Below, in pieces: positions 6,896 through 12,297 of a stretch of DNA of 12,297 bases; position 1 is the stretch's first letter; each line of letters begins with the position of its first letter. Both the position numbers and the translations under genes were made by a program. The stretch comes from Desulfobacterales bacterium (GTDB lineage Bacteria > Desulfobacterota > DSM-4660 > Desulfatiglandales > Desulfatiglandaceae), in the NCBI GenBank assembly GCA_027061865.1, contig JAMOVZ010000351.1:1-12297 (forward strand). The letters are read 5' to 3'. The notes under the pieces are model-generated. The model did not search any database and was not told where the DNA came from. It was given only the letters and a program-made list of their open reading frames with translations.

Positions 6896-7246
6896 CTATG
6901 TGGTGCCAAGGGGAGGCGTGGAGCCGTTGCCGGCCTTTGTTCCCATGGCTTTGGCTTCCAAGAAGGCCGTTCGGATCATCTCTTCCGGGGGCACCGACGA
7001 TGCCCCATAACGCCTTCAGGCCAGAGAGTATTGAATCAAGCCCCTTGCGCCGGGATCTATATCAATCCCGTTTACCTGGACCGTTGGGCTTCCCAGGTGC
7101 CGAAATTTGGTTGCCTCTTCTGGTGTAGAAATCACAATCTCTTCAAGTTCAATGTTGGTTCCCAGGTCTTGAGCAACCTTCTTTATAAGGGAAATGGCCT
7201 CAGGGGTGGCATCACAGCCACTGAGGTGTATGACTCTTACCTTCAT
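6896..7246 (-). CDS. Candidate selenoprotein, small thioredoxin-fold-like protein with in-frame TGA (Sec77)
   Basis: Conventional reading gives 76 residues from the ATG at 7246 to the TGA at 7016-7018. The same frame then continues for 39 codons (RRYGASSVPPEEMIRTAFLEA...) to a TAG at 6896-6898, giving 116 residues with selenocysteine at 77. The N-terminal part has a beta strand, a GCDATPEAISLIKK motif (C11) and RHLGSPTVQVNGIDIDP, typical of a small thioredoxin-like family sometimes annotated as alkylmercury-lyase-like. As I recall them, Cys homologues read '...F-x-L-x-C-R-x-Y...GVPPEEWIRAAL', so the TGA falls on their conserved Cys. A hairpin sits just after the TGA. The ATG at 7246 has AGGAG 4 bases upstream; an earlier in-frame ATG (7291) would add an unlike N-terminus. 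The role is probably redox, by inference. Alternatives are a genuine stop with decaying 3' remnant, or a sequencing error. Confidence 0.72.
6988..7006 (-). promoter_or_regulatory. Candidate bacterial SECIS hairpin after the TGA
   Basis: On the minus-strand mRNA, GGGGCA (7006-7001) pairs perfectly with UGCCCC (6993-6988). The stem begins 10 bases after the UGA and has a 7-base loop UCGUCGG. U-G and C-G pairs could shorten the loop to GUC. A stem directly after UGA with an apical loop about 16-22 bases downstream and G/U in the loop fits the general description of bacterial SelB-recognised SECIS elements. It lies within the coding frame, as expected in bacteria. Confidence 0.6.
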
Positions 7247-7361
7247 AGCGCTCCTACTCAACTTAACAATATAGAGTCCAGGCCGTACCATAGCCTCAAA
7301 GCTTCTAGCAATTCAACCCTCATTTTCCAAGTGGGCTGTATTTGTCCCCACAGTGCTGGAC
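7247..7361 (-). other. Leader of the four-gene operon
   Basis: This 115-base gap separates the membrane-protein gene from the selenoprotein-candidate start. It probably holds the operon promoter. A TATATT-like box lies about 20-25 bases before the AGGAG, but its nearest -35-like partner (TTGAGG) is 20 bases away, which is too far. No terminator for the upstream gene is evident. Confidence 0.35.
7251..7255 (-). promoter_or_regulatory. Ribosome binding site fixing the selenoprotein-candidate start
   Basis: AGGAG lies 4 bases before the ATG at 7246. The alternative ATG at 7291 has only GAGG, spaced about 2 bases, which is too close. Confidence 0.6.
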
Positions 7362-8240
7362 TTAATCGGATTCTTTGTTTGGCAGGATGTCGCCGTAGAG
7401 TTCCTGGGCGCACTCGGGGCAGAGGCCATGGCTGAACTCGGCGTCAGAATGAATGCTGATATAGTGCTCTATCTGTTTCCAGTAGCCCTTATCATCCCGT
7501 ATCTTTTTGCACTTGGAGCAGATGGGAAGAAGCCCGCTCAGGGTTTTTATCTTGGCAGATGCCTCTTTCAACTCCCTGACCTTGGACTCCAGTTCCTGGT
7601 TTATCTCCAACACCTTGGCCTTTTGTCTCCTTAAAAGATGTTGAGCATAAAAGGTCCTTCTCACAAAATATTCAATGGAGTAAGAGGCAATCATTCCAAT
7701 AAGGCTTGATGTTACTAGGAAGAAATTGTTGCTTATGAATATACGTGTGGGGATTCGAATTACGTAAAGGGCGACAATTTCGTACAGCAGGACGATTGCC
7801 CATCCCACGGCAGTGGCCCAGATAAAGCGCAACCTTAGGGCGGTGTAGCCATACATCAACACGAGCATCAATCCCGCATAATATCCCATGTTGGCAGGCT
7901 GTGGTGCGGTAATTATCATACCCAAGATCCCTATGCCTGCCATGGCTACGAGCAATACTTGAGCAGCCTGCCAGTACCTGTAGAAATTTTTGGAATAAGA
8001 CAGGGCAAAGAGAATGAGTACTGCAGGGCATACCACAGCATATCTTATTGTCCATGCAACCTTTTTGGAATGAGAGAACATCACCGCATCCAGAATGCCA
8101 AAAAGGCCGTAAAAAATTGCTGCAAGAAGAAAAGTTATCTTAACGATCTTCAAAGAGTTTCTAAAATAGGCATGCTGAAACTCTTCCTCCAAGTGGGAGT
8201 CAGGACCTGAAAAAGACAGTGTGAAAGGGTTGTAATTCAT
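7362..8240 (-). CDS. Six-helix membrane protein with coiled coil and C-terminal Cys4 module
   Basis: A 292-residue protein. After about 30 soluble residues come six hydrophobic segments at roughly 33-54, 66-84, 91-111, 118-136, 138-160 and 170-189, resembling membrane-embedded sensory (MASE-like) input domains. A charged probable coiled coil follows (about 200-232). The C-terminal module has C241-x2-C244, KIRDDKGYW, then HGLCPECAQELYG (C274-x2-C277). I know this CxxC...CxxC module from the C-termini of PAS, response-regulator and histidine-kinase-type proteins, mainly of Deltaproteobacteria; it probably binds a metal such as zinc. No kinase, GGDEF or receiver domain is present, so the output is unknown. 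The ATG at 8240 has no good ribosome site, so the start is slightly uncertain. It is monocistronic or loosely linked to the four-gene operon 115 bases downstream. Confidence 0.82.
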   Translation of the reverse strand: MNYNPFTLSFSGPDSHLEEEFQHAYFRNSLKIVKITFLLAAIFYGLFGILDAVMFSHSKKVAWTIRYAVVCPAVLILFALSYSKNFYRYWQAAQVLLVAMAGIGILGMIITAPQPANMGYYAGLMLVLMYGYTALRLRFIWATAVGWAIVLLYEIVALYVIRIPTRIFISNNFFLVTSSLIGMIASYSIEYFVRRTFYAQHLLRRQKAKVLEINQELESKVRELKEASAKIKTLSGLLPICSKCKKIRDDKGYWKQIEHYISIHSDAEFSHGLCPECAQELYGDILPNKESD

Positions 8241-8394
8241 TATTGCTGTATTTTTGGGATAACTGGTTGTTATGGTTTAGGGGCAGCCGCATAAACAACA
8301 GGTGCTGAATCAAATAATCGGCCCTATGGACTAAATCAATAAAGCCCAAAAAGTTAGCTTAGCAGGACACAGATGGTTAAGCTAAAAGGCGGGT
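8241..8394. other. Intergenic region between the dehydrogenase and the six-helix membrane protein gene
   Basis: 154 bases without a gene. The right side holds an AT-rich hairpin followed by a T-run (annotated as a terminator). The left side should hold the promoter of the membrane-protein gene. A minus-strand TTGTTT ... CATAAC pair with 18-base spacing is only a weak match. Confidence 0.4.
8349..8385 (-). terminator. Candidate intrinsic terminator after the alcohol dehydrogenase gene
   Basis: On the minus strand TTAGCTTA (8385-8378) and TAAGCTAA (8361-8354) form a perfect 8-base inverted repeat with a 16-base loop, followed at once by CTTTTT. It starts 9 bases after the dehydrogenase stop codon. 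The stem is AT-rich and so weak for a terminator, but position and T-run fit. Confidence 0.5.
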
Positions 8395-9429
8395 TTAATC
8401 CAGTCCGATCTTCAAGACCTTTGCGCCCCTTATTTTGCGCTCCTTCAGTTCAAGGAGGGCCCTGTTTGCATCCTCCAGCCTGTATTCCTGATATTCTGGC
8501 CTAATGGGAATCTCTGAGGCCAGTTGTAAAAATTCGCGGATATCGCGGTTTGCGACATTTGCAACGCTCTTTATCTCCTTTTCCATCCAGAGATGCAAGG
8601 GGTAGTCGAGCCGGAGGAGGTATTCCTTGTCAACGTCTTCCTTCCGGATGGCGTTTATCACCAATCTTCCCCCTGGCCGGAGATTTTTCAGCGCTTCCAC
8701 CACCGGCTTCCACACCGGAGTTGTGTCAATGATTGCGTGGAGTTTTTCAGGGCTTTGCGCCTCTGTGTCTCCTGCCCACACTGCCCCCAGCTCCAGGGCA
8801 AATGCTTGCTCGTGTTTGCTTCTGGCAAATACAAAGACCTTTGTGCCGGGGTATCGGTGGCGCAGCATTTTTAGCACAAGGTGGCCGGATGCTCCAAATC
8901 CTGTGAGCCCCATGGTTTGGCCATCCCGGATCCGGGAGAGCCTGACCGAGCGGTATCCAATTGCCCCGGCACAGAGGAGCGGGGCAGCCTCTGCGTCAGA
9001 AAACACCTCTGGTATTGAGTGGGCGGAGGTCTCGGGCACTACCATGTATTCTGCATATCCTCCGTTTGCATCCCGACCCGTGGCACGGAAGTCATCACAG
9101 AGGTTTTCTTCCCCCTGGCTGCAATACTCACAGTGGCCGCATGATGAAAATATCCAGCCTACCCCGACTCGTTGCCCGACACCGAATTTTTTGCTCCCCG
9201 GCCCAAGGGCCGCCACTGTCCCAACCACTTGGTGGCCCAGCACCACGGGAAGTCTGGGAGGGGGAGTGCGGCCCTCAATCTCGTCAAGCTCGGTATGGCA
9301 GACTCCGCAGGCATGGACCCGGACCAAGATCTCCCCTTTTCCAGGTGTTGGAGTTGGCAACTCGGCCATTACCAGTGGATTTTTCTCTGCAGCAAGACTG
9401 CTTATCCGCTTCAAAATCATCGCCTTCAT
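8395..9429 (-). CDS. Zinc-dependent alcohol dehydrogenase (MDR superfamily)
   Basis: A 344-residue medium-chain dehydrogenase. Catalytic-zinc ligands are C44 (GVCHTE), H66 (GHQVVG) and C153 (LLCAGAIGY). The structural-zinc lobe has C97, C100, C103 and C111 (CGHCEYCSQGEENLC). The NAD(P)-binding Rossmann turn is GFGASG (177-182). It should oxidise alcohols or reduce aldehydes with NAD(P); the sequence resembles microbial AdhA-type enzymes, with no clue to the exact substrate. The residue after H66 is Gln rather than the common Glu. The ATG at 9429 is preceded by AGGGG 8 bases upstream, inside a perfect 12-base palindrome AAGGGGCCCCTT (9432-9443). It lies 46 bases after the pyruvate kinase gene, suggesting one transcript that ends at the hairpin near 8350-8385. 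Confidence 0.93.
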   Translation of the reverse strand: MKAMILKRISSLAAEKNPLVMAELPTPTPGKGEILVRVHACGVCHTELDEIEGRTPPPRLPVVLGHQVVGTVAALGPGSKKFGVGQRVGVGWIFSSCGHCEYCSQGEENLCDDFRATGRDANGGYAEYMVVPETSAHSIPEVFSDAEAAPLLCAGAIGYRSVRLSRIRDGQTMGLTGFGASGHLVLKMLRHRYPGTKVFVFARSKHEQAFALELGAVWAGDTEAQSPEKLHAIIDTTPVWKPVVEALKNLRPGGRLVINAIRKEDVDKEYLLRLDYPLHLWMEKEIKSVANVANRDIREFLQLASEIPIRPEYQEYRLEDANRALLELKERKIRGAKVLKIGLD

Positions 9430-9431
9430 TC

Positions 9432-9443
9432 AAGGGGCCCCTT
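9432..9443. repeat. 12-base perfect palindrome containing the dehydrogenase ribosome binding site
   Basis: AAGGGGCCCCTT is fully self-complementary and contains the presumed Shine-Dalgarno AGGGG. It has no loop, so it cannot form an ordinary hairpin. A protein-binding site or chance are both possible. Confidence 0.5.
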
Positions 9444-9475
9444 CTTTTCCTAGCCTTAAGAGCAAAAAGCTCAGG

Positions 9476-10891
9476 TTAGAGCCTGTCAACCCTGAGCATA
9501 TTTGTTGTACCAGCCACCCAGAATGGATGACCTGCTGTGATTACCACCATATCGCCCCTGTTGACCAGGCTTGTTTCAAGGGCAGCGGTGGCAGTAATTT
9601 GGAACATGTCGTCTGTGTCTTTTGGGTCTTGGACCAGCCTGGGGAAACAGCCCCAATATAGGCAAAGGCTCCTGACAGAATCTTTTTTGGGTGACAGGGC
9701 AAGGATGCCCTGTCTCGGCCTGTAGCGGGAAATGTGCCTGGCCGTGAGGCCGGAATTTGTGGTGGCTATGATTGCCGATGCATCCAAGTGGTCGGCAAGA
9801 ACGCAGGCAGCATGGGCCACGGATTCTGATATGCTCATTTGGGGAATAAGCTCCAGGTACTTGTTGTGGGGGAATTTTTCTTCTGCCTTTTTTATTATCT
9901 TTCTCATCTGGTCCACGGATTCAACTGGGTAATTGCCGCTTGCTGTCTCTTCTGAGAGCATCACGGCATCGGTTCCGTCAAGCACGGCGTTTGCCACGTC
10001 AGTCGCCTCAGCCCTGGTGGGCCTCGGCTGATCAACCATGGAGCGAAGCATCTGCGTGGCCGTAATAACAGGCTTGCCCTTGAGGTTGGCTTTGCGGATC
10101 AAGGCCTTCTGGACCATAGGAACCTCTTCCAGGGGGATTTCCACGCCCAGGTCGCCTCTTGCAACCATGATCCCATCGGCAACATCGAGTATTTGGTCGA
10201 TAGCCCCCACGGCTTCCCACTTCTCGATTTTTGCTATTACCGGGGTTTGCTTTCCCTGTTTGGTTATGAGTTCCTTGAGATCTGATACATCTTGGGCCTT
10301 GCGCACAAAGGAGAGCGCCACATAATCCACACCCTTTTCCAATCCAAATAAGAGATCCTCACGATCCTTGGGTGTGAGGGAAGGAATGCTGACGCTCTGT
10401 GAGGGCACATTAATGCCCTTGTGGCTGGTAAGAACGCCGCCGCGCACCACACGGCAGTAAATGTCAGGGCCCTGAACGCGCTCCACCTTCAGTTCCATTA
10501 GGCCGTCTGCAAGAAGGATGGTGTCGCCTGCCTTGAGGTCGGAGGGAAGCCCTTCATAGGAAACCGAAATCCTGTTTTGGTCCACAACTCTCTGGGTGGC
10601 GGTGAGCACAAAGGATTTCCCTTTTTCCAGCACCAGGCCGGGCTCTGGGATCTCGCCTACCCTTATCTTCGGCCCTGAAAGGTCTTGGAGCACAGCCACT
10701 GGAACCCCTAGCTCATCTGAAAGCTGTCCGATAAGCTCTATGGTCTCAGCATGCTGTTGCCTGGTGCCATGGGAGAAATTCAGCCTGGCAACGCGCATGC
10801 CTGATGCTATGAGCCCCTTCAGTATTTCAGGCGAATTGCTGGAAGGGCCGATGGTGGCCACGATCTTGGTTTTGGGAATCTGTTGCTTCAT
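9476..10891 (-). CDS. pyk: Pyruvate kinase
   Basis: A 471-residue pyruvate kinase, converting phosphoenolpyruvate and ADP to pyruvate and ATP in the last step of glycolysis. The TIM barrel begins KTKIVATIGPSS. Landmarks are RLNFSHG, the catalytic lysine in IAKIEKWEAV (K221), metal-binding E223 and D247 (ARGDLG), ATQMLRSM, and the signature PTRAEATDVANAVLDGTDAVMLSEETASG. The B domain occupies about residues 75-165 and the C domain follows ~340. The segment DLSGPKIR has Leu71 and Lys75 where potassium-dependent enzymes have Thr and Glu, so this enzyme is predicted not to need K+. There is no extra PEP-utiliser C-terminal domain. The ATG at 10891 has only a weak AGG upstream, and the HAD gene ends 31 bases before it, so translation may be coupled. 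Confidence 0.97.
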   Translation of the reverse strand: MKQQIPKTKIVATIGPSSNSPEILKGLIASGMRVARLNFSHGTRQQHAETIELIGQLSDELGVPVAVLQDLSGPKIRVGEIPEPGLVLEKGKSFVLTATQRVVDQNRISVSYEGLPSDLKAGDTILLADGLMELKVERVQGPDIYCRVVRGGVLTSHKGINVPSQSVSIPSLTPKDREDLLFGLEKGVDYVALSFVRKAQDVSDLKELITKQGKQTPVIAKIEKWEAVGAIDQILDVADGIMVARGDLGVEIPLEEVPMVQKALIRKANLKGKPVITATQMLRSMVDQPRPTRAEATDVANAVLDGTDAVMLSEETASGNYPVESVDQMRKIIKKAEEKFPHNKYLELIPQMSISESVAHAACVLADHLDASAIIATTNSGLTARHISRYRPRQGILALSPKKDSVRSLCLYWGCFPRLVQDPKDTDDMFQITATAALETSLVNRGDMVVITAGHPFWVAGTTNMLRVDRL

Positions 10892-10922
10892 TGGGCCTAA
10901 GAGAGGGAGTTAAGTTTTAGGG

Positions 10923-11678
10923 TCAACCAGAAATCCGTTCTTCTATAATGGCTGCGAGCTCAAAAAAATCAAATTCCATCTCTTTTTCAACATCCCTGTC
11001 TTGTCCGGCCTCGTATGTTAGGCCGAAATAGTGATCAATTTTTATATCGCGCTTTTGGCAGTAAAGTTGAAGGGATTGTTTTGTCATGCTTCCTATTAGC
11101 AATGCCCCAACACGAGCTCCCCATTCAAAGTGGGGACCGTCTCCGCCGCTGTCACCCATGATTATGATCTTCCGGGGTGGTATGTTGAACAACCGCGAAA
11201 CGGCTTGGGTGTTTTTGGGCTTGTCCTCAATTTCCATAAGTTCAAAAATGTGGGGAGGATCGGAATCCAAGCCGGGATATCTGATCAGGGGATGGCCTGA
11301 GAGCGCCTGCACTCTTGGCAAAAACCCCAAGGCAAACACTCGCTGAAAGAATCCAATGGCCGCCGTAGTATTTATCATAAAAAGGACCCCATTTTGGTGG
11401 CACCAATCAATGAGTTGGGGGAGCCCTTTATAGGTCTTGAAATGAGCGGCAAGGTAGGAATCCATTTGTTCTTGCCCGATAGGACCTGGCAGGAGCCCCT
11501 TTACCTTTTGGGCTGCCTCAGACAAGGAGATCTGATTGCTGGTGTAGAGCCTGAATATGGAAGCTAGCTCTTCTCTTAGTTCAGGATAATTAAAGGTAAT
11601 GGGATCAAAAGGACCGCTTGGGGAGAGGCATTCACTCCAGTCGCTGGAAAATAGGGCCTTGTAATTTCTCCCTGGCAT
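10923..11678 (-). CDS. HAD-superfamily hydrolase-like protein with atypical motif I
   Basis: A 251-residue haloacid-dehalogenase-fold protein. Motif I is FSSDWSECLS, where D13 is the likely nucleophile but the +2 position is Ser15 instead of the usual Asp of phosphatases. Motif II is MINTTAAIG (T104/T105), motif III is probably K153 or K155, and motif IV is IIIMGDSGGDGPHFEWG (D176, D180). A helical cap lies between motifs I and II (about 20-90). Loss of the +2 Asp is known in dehalogenases and some non-phosphatase HAD proteins, so phosphatase activity should not be assumed. The start is firm: the ATG at 11678 has a perfect AAAGGAGG 6 bases upstream and a promoter candidate beyond it. It heads an apparent operon with pyruvate kinase and alcohol dehydrogenase. 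Confidence 0.8.
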   Translation of the reverse strand: MPGRNYKALFSSDWSECLSPSGPFDPITFNYPELREELASIFRLYTSNQISLSEAAQKVKGLLPGPIGQEQMDSYLAAHFKTYKGLPQLIDWCHQNGVLFMINTTAAIGFFQRVFALGFLPRVQALSGHPLIRYPGLDSDPPHIFELMEIEDKPKNTQAVSRLFNIPPRKIIIMGDSGGDGPHFEWGARVGALLIGSMTKQSLQLYCQKRDIKIDHYFGLTYEAGQDRDVEKEMEFDFFELAAIIEERISG

Positions 11679-11684
11679 CCTTGG

Positions 11685-11692
11685 CCTCCTTT
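11685..11692 (-). promoter_or_regulatory. Strong ribosome binding site of the HAD gene
   Basis: AAAGGAGG, a full match to anti-Shine-Dalgarno, lies 6 bases before the ATG at 11678. It is the strongest ribosome site in the window and sets this start with confidence. Confidence 0.8.
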
Positions 11693-11722
11693 AAAAAACA
11701 AGACACAACCATATGGACTTCT

Positions 11723-11751
11723 ATGCTAACTGGGTGGTAATAGGGAATCAA
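11723..11751 (-). promoter_or_regulatory. Candidate promoter of the HAD-pyk-adh operon
   Basis: On the minus strand TTGATT (11751-11746) and TAGCAT (11728-11723) are separated by 17 bases, each matching four of six consensus positions. The expected transcription start lies about 25 bases before the ribosome binding site. Confidence 0.4.
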
Positions 11752-11773
11752 GGAAATTCGGAGTGAGTTTGGC

Positions 11774-12297
11774 ATGAAACAGGCCTTAAGGTTTGACAGG
11801 ATGGAGCTTGCCGGCTCCCTAGGGGATTTAGGCACCTTGCTGCCTCTTGCCCTTGGCATGATATTGGTAAATGGCCTGGATCCCACTGGAGTGTTTTTCA
11901 CTGTCGGCCTTTTCTATCTTATTTCTGGCCTGTACTTTGGCCTCACGGTGCCGGTCCAACCCATGAAGGTCATTGGGGCATATTCTGTTGCCATGGGGGT
12001 TTCGGCCATTCAGATTCAAGCCTCAGGGCTGCTCATGGGGGCGGTTCTGTTGGTTCTGGGAGTTAGTGGGGCAATGACCCTGATTGGAAGACTGATTCCC
12101 AAGGCCGTGGTACGCGGGGTGCAGCTCTCAACAGGGGTGCTGTTGATGGCTCAGGGCGTGAGGTTTATGGCGGGAAGTTCCCGGTTCCAGCAGATTCATG
12201 GTGTGGCCGAACCCTATTTGAAATTCCAATCCCTGGGGCCTGTTCCCATAGGCCTGATAATAGGGATTGCAGGCTGCATTGTGACGTTTTTGCTTTT
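11774..12297 (+). CDS. MOT1-type molybdate/sulfate permease, C-terminus cut by window edge
   Basis: The first 174 codons of a polytopic membrane protein. Hallmarks of the MOT1 (MFS_MOT1) molybdate transporter group, distant relatives of SulP sulfate carriers, are GDLGTLLPLALG at residues 17-28 and VPVQPMKVIGAY at 59-70. Hydrophobic segments are visible at about 19-35, 39-58, 64-82, 84-106, 113-132 and 158-174. Such permeases import molybdate or sulfate; which one cannot be told from this fragment. Molybdate would fit an anaerobe with molybdopterin enzymes such as selenium-dependent formate dehydrogenase. The ATG at 11774 has a GGAG about 10 bases upstream, somewhat distant. It is divergent from the HAD gene across a 95-base gap and continues beyond the window. 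Confidence 0.87.
   Translation, partial: MKQALRFDRMELAGSLGDLGTLLPLALGMILVNGLDPTGVFFTVGLFYLISGLYFGLTVPVQPMKVIGAYSVAMGVSAIQIQASGLLMGAVLLVLGVSGAMTLIGRLIPKAVVRGVQLSTGVLLMAQGVRFMAGSSRFQQIHGVAEPYLKFQSLGPVPIGLIIGIAGCIVTFLL

Noticed and set aside
7247..7291. Fifteen extra N-terminal codons of the selenoprotein candidate from an ATG at 7291
   Set aside because: The added residues do not resemble the family start, and the AGGAG before 7246 is much better placed.
8627..9661. A 344-codon open frame on the plus strand opposite the alcohol dehydrogenase
   Set aside because: The product is a low-information shadow (Ser/Pro/Arg-rich, no motifs), while the opposite strand has a complete dehydrogenase with all zinc ligands.
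11702..11773. A plus-strand promoter for the permease gene (TGGACT ... TAATAG)
   Set aside because: The -10 match is only three of six and the spacing is 18, too weak to annotate.

Overview
The window looks like chromosomal DNA of a Desulfobacterota-type (former Deltaproteobacteria) bacterium. The support is indirect: family content (a PreP-type M16C peptidase, a six-helix membrane protein ending in a Cys4 'CSKCKKIRDD' module that I associate with this group, and a MOT1-type oxyanion permease), moderate GC, and a strong candidate for selenocysteine use. No rRNA, tRNA, insertion sequence or CRISPR array was seen. Both ends cut through genes.

Layout. (1) 1-3392, minus strand: the first ~793 codons of an M16C/PreP zinc metallopeptidase (GTG start at 2380), preceded by a Clp1/Grc3-type P-loop polynucleotide kinase-like protein. 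(2) 3572-5365, plus strand: a three-gene cluster of PadR-family regulator, FetA-like ABC ATPase and FetB-like (UPF0014) permease. Start and stop codons overlap by one base between the first two genes. A near-consensus promoter and a small dyad lie at the 5' end. (3) 5474-7246, minus strand: a tightly packed four-gene operon, in transcription order a small thioredoxin-fold-like protein, a four-helix membrane protein, a VOC/glyoxalase-fold protein and a DJ-1/PfpI (isonitrile-hydratase-like) protein. (4) 7362-8240, minus strand: the six-helix membrane protein with a coiled coil and a Cys4 C-terminal module. (5) 8395-11678, minus strand: a HAD-like protein, pyruvate kinase and a zinc alcohol dehydrogenase, probably one transcript, with a candidate terminator after the dehydrogenase. 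(6) 11774 to the end, plus strand: the N-terminal part of a MOT1-type molybdate/sulfate permease, divergent from the HAD gene.

The most interesting observation is in block 3. The first gene appears to stop at an in-frame TGA (7016-7018), but the same frame continues for 39 protein-like codons to a TAG at 6896-6898, three bases before the next start codon. From memory of Cys-containing relatives, the TGA falls where they carry a conserved Cys. Ten bases after the TGA the mRNA can form a GC-rich hairpin of the size and position of a bacterial SECIS element. I therefore annotate a 116-residue selenoprotein candidate with Sec at position 77, leading an operon whose other members (VOC and DJ-1 families) often act on reactive electrophiles or oxidants. 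I cannot judge whether this family has already been reported as a selenoprotein.
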